This document shows positions 17,301 through 26,253 of a stretch of 64,000 nucleotides of DNA, piece after piece (the stretch's first letter is position 1; each line of letters starts with the position of its first letter). The notes beneath the pieces were generated by a model. The model ran no database searches. It was given only the letters and a program-made list of their open reading frames with translations, and was not told the origin of the DNA. Origin of the DNA: Rivularia sp. PCC 7116. Its GTDB lineage: Bacteria; Cyanobacteriota; Cyanobacteriia; Cyanobacteriales; Nostocaceae. A program made the position numbers and the translations under genes. The stretch spans positions 7,225,001 through 7,289,000 of the forward strand of contig NC_019678.1 in NCBI RefSeq assembly GCF_000316665.1. The letters are read 5' to 3'.

Positions 17301-18379
17301 AAAACCCCAACTTCTTTCCAGGCATTATTTACAGCTTGTTGCTCGCTACTTGATTCACCATAAAGTTCTCCTGCAACTGCAATTGTTGTTTCTGCGGCTT
17401 GTTTAATATTGGCTTTGGAATCCAGTTTTTCGCATAAGGTAACGTACCAAATTTTTCCCGCTTTGTCCCAAGCGTAACCACCTATTTCTGTTGCTGCTAG
17501 ATAAAAAGCCCGGTTGGGTATGCCCGAATTTATATGCACTCCACCATTATCTTTTGTACCTGTATAAATATCTTTCATGTGTGCCGGTTGTGGATCTTTT
17601 CCAAGTACGGGATCGTCATAAGCTGTACCTGGGGATTTCATCGAGCGAATTGCTTCGCCTTGGACTTTTTCTGTAAATAATTCCACTCCAATCAACCAAT
17701 CTGCTTCATTTGCAGTTTGATTTTTAATTCGCTGCTTTACCAAGGAACCAAATACATCAGAAAATGACTCATTGAGTGCCCCTGCTTCACCAAAATAGAT
17801 TAAATCTGCTTCATATTGCGTCACTCCGTGGGTTAATTCATGCCCGATGACATCAGCCGACTTGGTAAAACGGTTGAAAAGTTCGCCATCACCATCACCG
17901 TAAACCATTTGACTGCCGTTCCAAAATGCGTTTTCATAATCTTTGCCGTAATGTACGGTTGAATCTAAACGCAAACCTTTATCATCAATAGAGTTGCGAT
18001 CGCAAACTTCTTTGAAAAAGTCGTAAGTAGCGCCAGCAGCATCATATGCTTCGTTTACAGCTTCATCTTCGCTAGGTGCATCCCCTTCGCTACGTACTAT
18101 TTGTCCAGGAAGTTCTTGAAGATTTTTGGCATCATATATATTACGGTTTTTTCCACTGGTTTGCGGCGTAACTTGCATGTTACCCAAATTAAACCGCCTA
18201 CCTCGAATCTGTGCTGAAAGGTTTAAAGTTTCAAAAGCCCATTCACGCTGTCTTGGAGAGCCATTAACTGCCATCTTTTCTAACATGTAAGGCGGGACTA
18301 TACAACAGATAGGACATCTGTTATTAAGTAAATGTTTGAACCCAAAACTATGCGATTTTGTCCGCTTTTTTCGAGCCAT
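17294..18379 (-). CDS. M4 family metalloprotease, protealysin-like
   Basis: Thermolysin-family zinc protease of 361 residues. It has the short protealysin-like propeptide with the conserved CPICCIVPPYML motif (residues 22-33) rather than the long thermolysin propeptide, and no signal peptide. The zinc site is H180-E-L-T-H184, with the third ligand Glu204 in ALNESFSDVF. The acid-base His lies in DNGGVHINSGIPNRAFY. Protealysin-like enzymes are made as cytoplasmic precursors and mature by cutting off the propeptide; how they leave the cell is debated. The next gene encodes an emfourin-type inhibitor, so activity is probably kept in check inside the cell. The stop codon lies in a heptamer repeat. 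Confidence 0.92.
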   Translation of the reverse strand: MARKKRTKSHSFGFKHLLNNRCPICCIVPPYMLEKMAVNGSPRQREWAFETLNLSAQIRGRRFNLGNMQVTPQTSGKNRNIYDAKNLQELPGQIVRSEGDAPSEDEAVNEAYDAAGATYDFFKEVCDRNSIDDKGLRLDSTVHYGKDYENAFWNGSQMVYGDGDGELFNRFTKSADVIGHELTHGVTQYEADLIYFGEAGALNESFSDVFGSLVKQRIKNQTANEADWLIGVELFTEKVQGEAIRSMKSPGTAYDDPVLGKDPQPAHMKDIYTGTKDNGGVHINSGIPNRAFYLAATEIGGYAWDKAGKIWYVTLCEKLDSKANIKQAAETTIAVAGELYGESSSEQQAVNNAWKEVGVLQ

Positions 18380-18664
18380 TTAAATATGTTCTCCCTTTTT
18401 AATGTAGATATTCAAATTCAGAATGAACAGTTGAAAGTTGTATGTTACGAACATTCTTAGCAATGGATTTTCATCGAATAGCAACCTTATTTAATTGCAT
18501 TCGATGTTTTACTTAACGAGTTTAAATCATAAAACGAGCGTGAATGTTGGCTATGTTACTTATTGCTGTTTTGTTAAGGCAATAGAGATAATATTTTTTA
18601 TTGCTATTTGATATTTGTTTATATTTATATTTATATTTATTACTAAATATTTATTTTTTTTCAT

Positions 18665-18688
18665 TAAAAAAACGGGCAAGATGCCCGT
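18665..18688 (-). terminator. Rho-independent terminator of the methyltransferase gene
   Basis: Read on the minus strand: ACGGGC, loop ATCTT, GCCCGT, then seven T. It lies about 40 bases after the stop of the methyltransferase gene. A very similar hairpin sequence is a common dispersed repeat in cyanobacteria, so it may be a repeat that serves as a terminator. Confidence 0.8.
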
Positions 18689-18728
18689 ACCACAAGAATA
18701 TAAATGAATATTCCAAAATCCAAAACTT

Positions 18729-19463
18729 CTAAATAAATCCCCCAAATACCGCCAATTTATAATATTTCCAAGGTACCGCCACTGACTTAAACCCAGCTTT
18801 CGCTAGCATTTGCAACTGTGTATCTAAAGTTGCTAATTGGTCTTGACTGGAGTAACCGTAACTAGCAGCATAATCTACAGCATCGCTATTACTCGCTAAG
18901 CGAGAACGAACTTTTTCTATAGTGCTTCCTTGTTTTTCTGTCCACTCTTTTCCTGCAGTTTTGTATATTTCTTCTAATATTGGCGATTCTGATAAAACTG
19001 GATCTGCATTCCAAAAAGAACCACCCTTCCTAAGACTTTTAGCAATGCGTTGAAATAACTTTGCTTTCATTTCGTCGCTGAGATGATGAATCGCTAATGA
19101 CGATACACAAGCGTCAAATTCTGTACCGATATCAAATTTTTCGGGATTATTAGCCCATTCACCGAAATCTGCTTCTAAACCACTCCATTGCTGATAACCT
19201 GCTTCAACCATCTTCTTTTGAGCAAATTCAATCATTCTCGGTGAATAATCAAGAGCGATAATTTGAGCATCCCGACAGCGATTGAGTATTTTTTTGCTAA
19301 GTTCACCCGTGCCGCAGCCTAATTCCAAAATACGACGAGATGTTGAAGGAACGCAGCGAGCAACTGCTTCGAGCATTTCATCATACCCTGGCATTAGTTG
19401 CCGCATACCAGCATCAAAATCACTAGTTTGAGCAAATACTTCACCCGGAAATACTTGTGGCAT
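18729..19463 (-). CDS. Class I SAM-dependent methyltransferase
   Basis: A 244-residue Rossmann-fold methyltransferase. Motif I is ILELGCGTGELSKKIL, motif II IIALDYSPRMIEFAQKK, and the later motif around FDACVSSLAIHHLSDEMKAKLF marks the ubiE/CobQ-like small-molecule group. The substrate is not evident. The protein has no membrane segment and no added domain. The gene is monocistronic, followed by a good terminator, and is divergent from the MscS channel gene across a long gap. Its specific role should be left open. Confidence 0.85.
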   Translation of the reverse strand: MPQVFPGEVFAQTSDFDAGMRQLMPGYDEMLEAVARCVPSTSRRILELGCGTGELSKKILNRCRDAQIIALDYSPRMIEFAQKKMVEAGYQQWSGLEADFGEWANNPEKFDIGTEFDACVSSLAIHHLSDEMKAKLFQRIAKSLRKGGSFWNADPVLSESPILEEIYKTAGKEWTEKQGSTIEKVRSRLASNSDAVDYAASYGYSSQDQLATLDTQLQMLAKAGFKSVAVPWKYYKLAVFGGFI

Positions 19464-20174
19464 GGAATTTTTTTACCCTGAGAAAGCACTATCAATACAA
19501 TCATGCATTAATTTCTGTTTTCTATGTCATATTTTTTCTGGAAATATTAATTCAAGATAATTCTGTTGTAATTATCCCCATTTAAAGACTTGAATTGATT
19601 TTTACTATTGTCATCGAGGAGACTAACCGCAAAATAAATCTGAACTTAGATAACTAAAGCACCATCTAAGTATACAAAAATAACTAATTTTCTTTAACAT
19701 AGTAATAGACCTCACTAGTTTTGTGTGGTTGTGTGTTGTAAAACTTAGTTGTAATTTGTCAGGGGTTAAGCCCTGACATTTTTTTTGGCTGCTTTATGCA
19801 ATAGTTGTTTACCGGTATTGCATTACCTTGAACGAATAATTGGTAATTGTTAGTGAAGAGCAAAAAACAAGATAACTGTAGAAAAATAATCAGGTTGATT
19901 GAAAGAACATAAATCAGTCTTTAGTTAGGTTTAGAGTTCAGCCTTTAGATAGATACTATCTTAACTACTATTTTATCAGTTGATAGATTGCCAAAACGTC
20001 AAAGCTTAAATTAGAATCTTGATACTTAATACAATTTTTATTTTATAAATTTGTGAAATCAAATACTGATTGTTTTTGGTTCAAAAGTATTAAATGATAT
20101 TGATGAAGTGAAAATTGATTTTAGATAATCGATAAAAATTCTATTCTTTTGCTTAATTTGGTAGTGGATAATTT
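19464..20174. other. 711-base divergent intergenic region, possible small RNA locus
   Basis: No protein-coding frame is supported. It contains a strong plus-strand terminator at 19757-19787 that belongs to no visible plus-strand gene, since the nearest upstream gene is on the minus strand. The rest is AT-rich and presumably holds promoters for the methyltransferase and the MscS gene, plus a possible small RNA. Confidence 0.5.
19757..19787 (+). terminator. Orphan rho-independent terminator
   Basis: TGTCAGGG, loop GTTAAG, CCCTGACA, then a run of nine T. The eight-base perfect stem with a T-run is the best terminator signature in the window. The gene to the left runs the other way and the MscS gene starts about 390 bases later, so whatever it terminates is unannotated. 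Confidence 0.75.
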
Positions 20175-21083
20175 ATGGCATTTATCGAAACAATTAAAAA
20201 TAGCGTTCAAGAATTGATTGGTAGTGCGGTTAAAATTTTACCTGCAATATTGACGGCAGCAATTGTTCTGTTCTTGACTAGATTTGCGGCTCAATTTACT
20301 CATACACTTGCTCAAAATATAGCAAAAAGGACAGTCAGCAGCAGATCGCTGCAATTTTTGATGGCGAAAATTGCCTCAACAGTAACTTGGATTTTTGGCA
20401 TTCTTCTTGCTTGTGTAATTGCTTTTCCCGGTTTAAGATTGGGAGATATAATTGCAACTCTTGGGCTTAGTTCTGTTGCAATCGGTTTTGCTTTTCAAGA
20501 TATTTTCAAAAACTTTCTTGCAGGTATATTAATACTTTTACAGCAACCTTTTCGTATTGGCGACCAAATAATTGTTAGCGATTATGAAGGTACTGTCGAT
20601 CAAATTGATATTCGTACTACGGAAATTATTACTTACGGTGGAGAAAGAGTTGTAATTCCCAATTCAACAGTATTTACCAGTGTAGTTCAGGTTAGGACGG
20701 CATTCGATCACAGACGTACCGATTTAGCTGTAGGGGTAGACTATAATACTTCTTTATCTGAAGCGTCAGATATTTTAGAACAAACAATTTCCCAAGTAGA
20801 AGGTGTTTTAGATAAACCAGCACCAGAAATTGATTTAGTTTCTTTCGGTGATAGCTCCATTGATTTTATCATTCGCTACTGGACTCTACCCCAACAAAAA
20901 CAAGTCCGCCGCACTCAAACTAGAGCAATTTTGAGTATAAAGCAAGCTTTTGACAGAGCCGATATCAACATTCCTTACCCGATTCGTACTCTATATTTCT
21001 ACAATCAAGAAAAATATAACGATTATATGTCCGCTCCAAACGATGGAAAAGCACCGAGGAACACAGATTTCAGCAACCATTAA
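20175..21083 (+). CDS. Small-conductance mechanosensitive channel, MscS family
   Basis: Inner-membrane tension-gated channel that releases solutes on osmotic downshock. Three hydrophobic helices lie in the first 120 residues; the third is the pore-lining helix (DIIATLGLSSVAIGFAFQD followed by FKNFLAGILIL). The beta domain follows (QPFRIGDQIIV, YEGTVDQIDIRTTEI, VVIPNS), then the alpha/beta vestibule domain, and the protein ends in a short charged tail. The 302-residue length fits a minimal MscS. The gene stands alone with its own terminator hairpin about 70 bases downstream. Confidence 0.92.
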   Translation: MAFIETIKNSVQELIGSAVKILPAILTAAIVLFLTRFAAQFTHTLAQNIAKRTVSSRSLQFLMAKIASTVTWIFGILLACVIAFPGLRLGDIIATLGLSSVAIGFAFQDIFKNFLAGILILLQQPFRIGDQIIVSDYEGTVDQIDIRTTEIITYGGERVVIPNSTVFTSVVQVRTAFDHRRTDLAVGVDYNTSLSEASDILEQTISQVEGVLDKPAPEIDLVSFGDSSIDFIIRYWTLPQQKQVRRTQTRAILSIKQAFDRADINIPYPIRTLYFYNQEKYNDYMSAPNDGKAPRNTDFSNH

Positions 21084-21153
21084 AGTTAAAGACTTATAAC
21101 GAGTAATAAACTCGCTCCTAAATAATCTAACGAAAAGTACAATTAAAAGCCTA

Positions 21154-21180
21154 AAGCCTGGTAAAAGGTTTACCAGGCTT
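21154..21180 (+). terminator. Hairpin terminator after the MscS gene
   Basis: Perfect 12-base arms AAGCCTGGTAAA / TTTACCAGGCTT around loop AGG, about 70 bases after the channel stop. The following T-run is interrupted, so efficiency is uncertain. Confidence 0.65.
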
Positions 21181-21518
21181 CTTGATTAAGATTTATTAAG
21201 GTCAAATCTTTACTTTTGGTCAATGATTAGGAGAGTTTAGAATTTTAACAACTAAAGTTTACTTAACTCATAGCAAACAACGCATTTTTACATTTTCCTA
21301 TTTAGGATATTGGCTTACCTCAATTTGGTAGATGCCACTTTTTTAATGCTGAAATTTACCTGGGCTTTGACCGGAGACACATTGTCATTTACCCAACTGA
21401 GCCTATGAATGCCTTGCTTGTGCCTTACTTATTAAGTTATCACCTATGAGAAAAAATGAAATCCCCTATTAACCTAACTTTACTACTCTTCAAATTCTGT
21501 AATAATTAAGTCTATTTT
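21181..21518. other. Intergenic region between the MscS and aldo-keto reductase genes
   Basis: About 340 bases between convergent genes. I see no gene, hairpin with a T-run or array here; heptamer repeats begin at 21519. Confidence 0.45.
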
Positions 21519-21637
21519 GGTAATTGGGGATTGGTAATTGGTAATTGGGCATTGGGCATTGGGCATCGGAAGAGCGATTAACTCCCTACTTATTTAAAAC
21601 TGCTCACTGCTCACTTTTCACTGTTCACTGTTCACTG
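21519..21637. repeat. Two heptamer repeat arrays (TAATTGG/GCATTGG and CAGTGAA types)
   Basis: TAATTGG and GCATTGG units run from 21519 to about 21568, and CAGTGAA units (minus-strand reading) from 21601 to 21637. The second array abuts the stop codon of the aldo-keto reductase. Confidence 0.8.
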
Positions 21638-21638
21638 A

Positions 21639-22607
21639 CTACCAAGTCCACATCACGGGGCTATCATCTTGATGACTGGTGACGATTCTTCCGATAGTGT
21701 CTATTTCTTTTAGTTCTTCTTGGGAAAGTTTCACTTCGGCTGCTTGAGCATTGGATATTACGTGTTCGGCAATACGCGCTCCGGCTATAGCATTAGCTTG
21801 AGGTTGAGCAATTAACCATGCTAGGGATAGCTGCGCGAGGCTGCACTTATGGCTTTCGGCTATGGGGCGAAGTTTATCTAAAGCTTGTTGAGCGCGTTTC
21901 ATACTTTCACCTTGAAATAGCTGGTTATCAGCACGATTATCGCCCTCTTGGAATTTATGGGAAGCATCAAATTTTCCGGTGAGCAATCCTTGAGCTAAAG
22001 GGGAATAAGCCAGAATCGAAATATTATTTTCAATACAGTAAGGCATGGCATCGTTTTCTACTTTTCGCCAAAACAAAGAATAAGGTGGTTGCAAACTGTC
22101 GATTCTGCCGTATTGTGCAGCTTCTTCTAATTGAGCGCGTGAAAAATTAGATACGCCTATAGCTCGGATTTTACCTTGCTCTTTGAGGTGATTAAGAGCA
22201 TTCATTGTCTCTTCTATGGGAACAATTTCGGTATTAAAGGCACCACTCGGCCAATGAATCTGGTATAAATCAATGTAGTCAGTTTTGAGGTGCTTCAAAG
22301 AACCCTCGCAAGCTTCGATAACTTCTTGATATTTAAGATGGCTGGCGAAAACCTTAGTTGCATATTCAACTTTATCCCTTACATCTGATAATGCTTGGGC
22401 AACAATTTTTTCTGAATGCCCTGTACCATAGACTTCAGCAGTATCAATAGTAGTGATACCATTTTCAAAAGCCGCTCGTATGGCTTTAACTGAATCATCA
22501 TCCTTGATTCCTACCCACCACTTTTTGCCAGCTTGCCATGTTCCCATGAGAATAGGCGTAATTTTGACTTCAGATGTACCCAAGTTGCGTTTTTCCATGA
22601 TTTTCAA
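21639..22607 (-). CDS. Aldo/keto reductase
   Basis: NADPH-dependent oxidoreductase with an (alpha/beta)8 barrel. The catalytic tetrad is visible: Asp and Tyr in TTIDTAEVYG, Lys in EYATKVF, and His in IDLYQIHWPS. The ending region with SLAWLIAQPQANAIAGAR fits the family's NADPH-binding C-terminal part. Length 322 is normal. Substrate is not predictable; related proteins are often broad-range aldehyde reductases. The first codons read MKIMEKRNLG, so the Met three codons in is an alternative start. The stop codon touches a CAGTGAA repeat array. Confidence 0.92.
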   Translation of the reverse strand: MKIMEKRNLGTSEVKITPILMGTWQAGKKWWVGIKDDDSVKAIRAAFENGITTIDTAEVYGTGHSEKIVAQALSDVRDKVEYATKVFASHLKYQEVIEACEGSLKHLKTDYIDLYQIHWPSGAFNTEIVPIEETMNALNHLKEQGKIRAIGVSNFSRAQLEEAAQYGRIDSLQPPYSLFWRKVENDAMPYCIENNISILAYSPLAQGLLTGKFDASHKFQEGDNRADNQLFQGESMKRAQQALDKLRPIAESHKCSLAQLSLAWLIAQPQANAIAGARIAEHVISNAQAAEVKLSQEELKEIDTIGRIVTSHQDDSPVMWTW

Positions 22608-22784
22608 GTTACCCTTGATGCATATTTACAATTCGACTAGAAACCCAGTTTCTTGCCAATTCAACCCGAGTGCTATATTCCGGGCTACTTGTCTGGATTC
22701 TAAAATAATAGTTTGACCGATTAAAAGCAGAATAGAAAATACGAGCTTCAAAATATCTATTTTTATCAAAACCTAAAATCACAA

Positions 22785-23378
22785 ATGGAATTAACTACAA
22801 ATCACGCACTTAAAGAATGGGCGATCGCTATTAATGCTTTAGAAACAGGAAAAACTATAATGCTGCTGCGTAAAGGCGGCATTCATGAAAAGGGTGGAAG
22901 CTTTCGGGTTGCTTACAACAGAGTTTTGCTATACCCTACCTACGAACATCAAAAAACTTCGATGCTCAAACCAGATTATGCCAATCAAGTTGTTCAAGTA
23001 GCACCCGATTGGCGACCTAAAAGCATTAATATCGCTAGTTATGCTGAGATTAGCCATATTTTACCCATTATTAACGATGCAATCATTAATGCTTTATTTC
23101 CATTCCATATCTGGAATCAAGAATTTGTTAGCGATCGCCAAAAATGGAAACCCCAAAAACCCTTATTCGTGCTGCTATTGCGGGCATACAAACTAGCAAT
23201 TCCTCAAGTGATTGAATATAACCCGCGATATGGTGGATGTAAATCTTGGATTGAATTAAATAAATCTATTTCCCTCGAAGCTGCCAAACCGGTGTTATCA
23301 GAAAATGCTTACTCAGAATTAGCAACTCAAATCTGCGAAATTATTGGCGATTCTTCGGATGTTTCTGGTTTAAATTAG
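22785..23378 (+). CDS. DUF1802 family protein
   Basis: A 197-residue protein whose opening, HALKEWAIAINALETGKTIMLLRKGGI, is the recognisable DUF1802 signature. It continues with FRVAYNRVLLYPTYEHQ and ends in a helical segment containing NPRYGGCKSWIEL. The family is widespread in cyanobacteria and has no established function. A nuclease-like fold has been suggested in general terms for related families, but nothing here shows it. It is divergent from the aldo-keto reductase with a 177-base gap. Confidence 0.85.
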   Translation: MELTTNHALKEWAIAINALETGKTIMLLRKGGIHEKGGSFRVAYNRVLLYPTYEHQKTSMLKPDYANQVVQVAPDWRPKSINIASYAEISHILPIINDAIINALFPFHIWNQEFVSDRQKWKPQKPLFVLLLRAYKLAIPQVIEYNPRYGGCKSWIELNKSISLEAAKPVLSENAYSELATQICEIIGDSSDVSGLN

Positions 23379-23569
23379 AAAAAATATAAATGTTCAATCA
23401 GTTCTAACAACCTGCTGTTAAGCCTTTGCAAGATACTGAATTTTTAAATACTAAATTATACAGCATAAAAGTAATTAAAGCTACACACGCTTAGTATATT
23501 TACATATAAAATTAGACAAACGCGGATGTTTGCAATTGGTATTCTATTCTCTCGATTCCACGGAATATT

Positions 23570-24040
23570 TTGTCTGTGGCTAGTATTTACTTAGAGAAGA
23601 AATATCAACTTTCATTCCTAAATAGAGTATCAACAAGTACTAACACATACTGCCTACAAAATGAAGAATGCAATAATCGTTATTTATATCTTATAGCTCA
23701 TTCTTCAAAATATCCGGAAAGGGCAAGACAGTACTTGACAGATATCTGTAATTATGTTTTCAATGCGAAATCCAAAGGAGCTTGTATGAAAAGAATGTGC
23801 TGGTTATCCACTTCTGGTCAAAACAAAGAGAAAATTTTGCACTTGCAGACAGCACCGAATGAACCTTGGCGACCATACACCGCTTTTCGACAAATTGCAG
23901 TACCAGATTATAAAATACCTGGGGGTTCCAAAGGATGGGCAACGTATCAAAAATTATTAAAAGCTGGTTGGACATTAGTACCCAGCGCCCGTGCCAAAGA
24001 ATTTTCACCATCAAACATTAATAACGCTTCACACAAATAG
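23570..24040 (+). CDS. Hypothetical protein, start uncertain
   Basis: Not recognised. The frame is open from a GTG at 23570 (156 residues) to 24040. The C-terminal half has the feel of a conserved soluble protein: MCWLSTSGQNKEKILHL, EPWRPYTAFRQIAVPDYKIPGG, SKGWATYQKLLKAGW. An ATG at 23786 is preceded by AAAGGAG at good spacing, which would give a compact 85-residue protein. The stretch before it may therefore be either real coding sequence or leader. The N-terminal part is less ordered and rich in Ser, Asn and Tyr. The 3' end runs straight into a heptamer repeat array. Confidence 0.5.
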   Translation: MSVASIYLEKKYQLSFLNRVSTSTNTYCLQNEECNNRYLYLIAHSSKYPERARQYLTDICNYVFNAKSKGACMKRMCWLSTSGQNKEKILHLQTAPNEPWRPYTAFRQIAVPDYKIPGGSKGWATYQKLLKAGWTLVPSARAKEFSPSNINNASHK

Positions 24041-24158
24041 GGCATTGGGCATTGGGAATTAGGTAATTGGTAATTGGTAATTGGTAATTGGTAATTGGAA
24101 TAATTATTTATTCTCCTCTGTCCCCCTCTTCCCATGCCCCATGCCCTATGCCCAATTC
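24041..24158. repeat. Heptamer repeats (GCATTGG, TAATTGG; then CCATGCC/CCAATTC types)
   Basis: A GGCATTG and TAATTGG array from 24041 to about 24097 faces a pyrimidine-rich array of related complementary units at 24118-24158. Together they fill the gap between two convergent genes and could pair into a long hairpin. Confidence 0.8.
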
Positions 24159-24162
24159 CCAA

Positions 24163-25932
24163 TTAAATTCCCCTAGCCTCACCTTCACCTCTGGAATCGG
24201 CAGCGCCTTCAAGGGTACCGTCTGGTTTGACAATAATCAGGTTTGAATTGCCCCAAGGTTTGGTTTGTCTAATTTTGTGTCCTCGTCGCTTTAATTCTTG
24301 CAAAGTAACTGCATCCAATCCCCAAGGTTCGACGCGCAATGTATCGGGGAACCATTGGTGATGTACGCGGGATGCGGAAACTGCTGCGGCTGCATCCATT
24401 TCGTATTCTAAAACGTTAAGGATAATTTGCAGAACTTGAGTGATGATAGTGCTACCTCCAGGGGTGCCCAATGCCATCCGCAATCTTCCATTTTCGGTGA
24501 CAATTGTAGGAGTCATGCTTGATAGAGGAGTTTTCAAAGGTGCAATGGAATTAGCTTCGTTGCCCAGTAAGCCGAAAGCATTGGGGACTCCTGGGGCTGC
24601 GGCAAAATCATCCATTTCATTATTCAGAACTATTCCCGTTCCTGGTGTGACTACACCGGCACCAAAACCCAAGTTGATGGTAAAAGTCAAACTGACAGCG
24701 TTTCCTTGTTCGTCGATAACTGTCAGATGACTTGTTTCTGTAGATTCTCGGTATTTTTTATTGTTTGATTTTGGATTGGGAATTGCAGGAATTAATCTTG
24801 ATGGTTGAGTTTGACTAAATTTCTGTAACGTCTCTTTGCTAACTGGCTTTATTTGAGTTGAAGGGTTTGCACGCTGCATATTAATTTGTCGGCGGCGCAG
24901 TTTTGCATAATCCGGATTGATTAGCTGCTGTTGGGGAACTTTAACAAAATCGGGATCGCCTAAATATTCCGAACGGTCAGCATAAGCAATTCGCATAGCT
25001 TCTACTATTAAATGTATCGCGTCGGGGTGGTGCCATCCCAAAGATTTTAAGTCTGTATCGCCGATAATATTTAACATCTGCAATAAATGAATGCCCCCCG
25101 ATGATGGTGGTGGCATTGAACAAACCCTAGCTTTACGAAAATTACCGCAAACTGGATCGCGCCAAATTGGTTTATAGGATTTTAAGTCTTCTAAGGTAAT
25201 CAAACCGCCATTTTTCGCCATATCGTCGGCAATAGCACGAGCGATTCTTCCCGTATAGAAACTTTGAGGATTTGCAGCGATATCTTCTAAAGTATTTCCT
25301 AAGTCTTTCTGTACGAGCCTTTCTCCTGGTTGATAATAATTTCCGTCACGAGTAAAAATAGTTCTTGCCGCTTGATTGCTAGCAATCATTCTCTTGCGTC
25401 TTTTAACAGCACCCACAAACCTATTTTTGACAATAAAACCATTTTTCGCCAATCTAATTGAAGGCGAAACAACTGTTTTCCAAGGTAATTTGCCATAACG
25501 TTGATGAACTTCATACATACCCGCTACAGTGCCTGGTGTACCCACGGCTAAATAACCGTTAATGCTTGCATTGCGACGTACCTTACCGGCATCATCCAAA
25601 TACATCTTTTTTGTTGCTTTTAAAGGAGCGCGTTCGCGAAAGTCTAAAGCCTTGATTCTACGTTTCTTGGAGTCGTGTAATAACAAAAAACCACCACCAC
25701 CGATTCCAGCAGAAAAAGGTTCCACCACCGAAATTGCAAAAGTAGTCGCTACGGCAGCATCTACAGCATTACCGCCTTTTCGTAGCATTTCTAACCCTGC
25801 TTCGCTTGCTAAAGGATGGGCTGAAACGACCATTGCTTTTTTACCGCGCAAAGGTTGTTTAAAAGCAGCACTAGCAATTTGAGCGTAAAAAATAACGCTT
25901 AATAAAATGATTGACCGAGATAAAACACGCAT
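24163..25932 (-). CDS. ggt: Gamma-glutamyltransferase
   Basis: Periplasmic or secreted N-terminal-nucleophile hydrolase that cleaves the gamma-glutamyl bond of glutathione. A signal peptide is visible (residues 1-22, ending IASAAF). The proenzyme cleaves itself before Thr400 in ETSHLTVID, which becomes the nucleophile of the small subunit. Other family marks are GGNAVDAAVAT, EPFSAGIGGGGFLLL, MPPPSSGGIHLLQML and GTPGGSTIITQVLQ. The 589 residues match the family. It probably recycles glutathione or detoxifies conjugates in the periplasm. The TAA stop lies at the edge of a heptamer array. Confidence 0.93.
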   Translation of the reverse strand: MRVLSRSIILLSVIFYAQIASAAFKQPLRGKKAMVVSAHPLASEAGLEMLRKGGNAVDAAVATTFAISVVEPFSAGIGGGGFLLLHDSKKRRIKALDFRERAPLKATKKMYLDDAGKVRRNASINGYLAVGTPGTVAGMYEVHQRYGKLPWKTVVSPSIRLAKNGFIVKNRFVGAVKRRKRMIASNQAARTIFTRDGNYYQPGERLVQKDLGNTLEDIAANPQSFYTGRIARAIADDMAKNGGLITLEDLKSYKPIWRDPVCGNFRKARVCSMPPPSSGGIHLLQMLNIIGDTDLKSLGWHHPDAIHLIVEAMRIAYADRSEYLGDPDFVKVPQQQLINPDYAKLRRRQINMQRANPSTQIKPVSKETLQKFSQTQPSRLIPAIPNPKSNNKKYRESTETSHLTVIDEQGNAVSLTFTINLGFGAGVVTPGTGIVLNNEMDDFAAAPGVPNAFGLLGNEANSIAPLKTPLSSMTPTIVTENGRLRMALGTPGGSTIITQVLQIILNVLEYEMDAAAAVSASRVHHQWFPDTLRVEPWGLDAVTLQELKRRGHKIRQTKPWGNSNLIIVKPDGTLEGAADSRGEGEARGI

Positions 25933-26057
25933 ATAATTTTCTTATAAAAGAAGTAAGAAAATTTATATCATGAAGCAAGGGCGTTTGTATTTTAAGATTT
26001 ATGGTTAAGTTTGAAGGTTAAATAAATTTAGATTGCTATATATTTTTGCATAAATCC

Positions 26058-26183
26058 AGGAATGGCCGCAATTGTCATAAGGCTTGGGTTGGTGCGTGAC
26101 AGGAAAACCTTATTATTGCCTTATAAATCAAGCGAACTGTCACAGCAGCCTACAAGCAAAATGTGCCAGTTGCGGCCATTCCT
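26058..26183. mobile_element. MITE-like element, family B copy 1
   Basis: A 126-base non-coding element with perfect 14-base terminal inverted repeats: AGGAATGGCCGCAA and TTGCGGCCATTCCT. Its interior holds GGTTGGTGCGTGACA and, further on, CTGTCACAGCA, both shared with the element at 28480-28618. No reading frame fits inside. It lies between the gamma-glutamyltransferase start and the HD hydrolase gene, about 70 bases before the latter. Confidence 0.75.
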
Positions 26184-26253
26184 AAAATCTTTATAATTAA
26201 GAGACTTGCACTAACAGATTAAATCGTTAATTAATAATTATTAGTTGATTTAC

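Noticed and set aside
23947-24162. Frame made from heptamer repeats opposite the 156-residue hypothetical gene
   Set aside because: The product is a translation of TAATTGG/GCATTGG units (QLPITNYQLPITNY), an artefact of the repeat.
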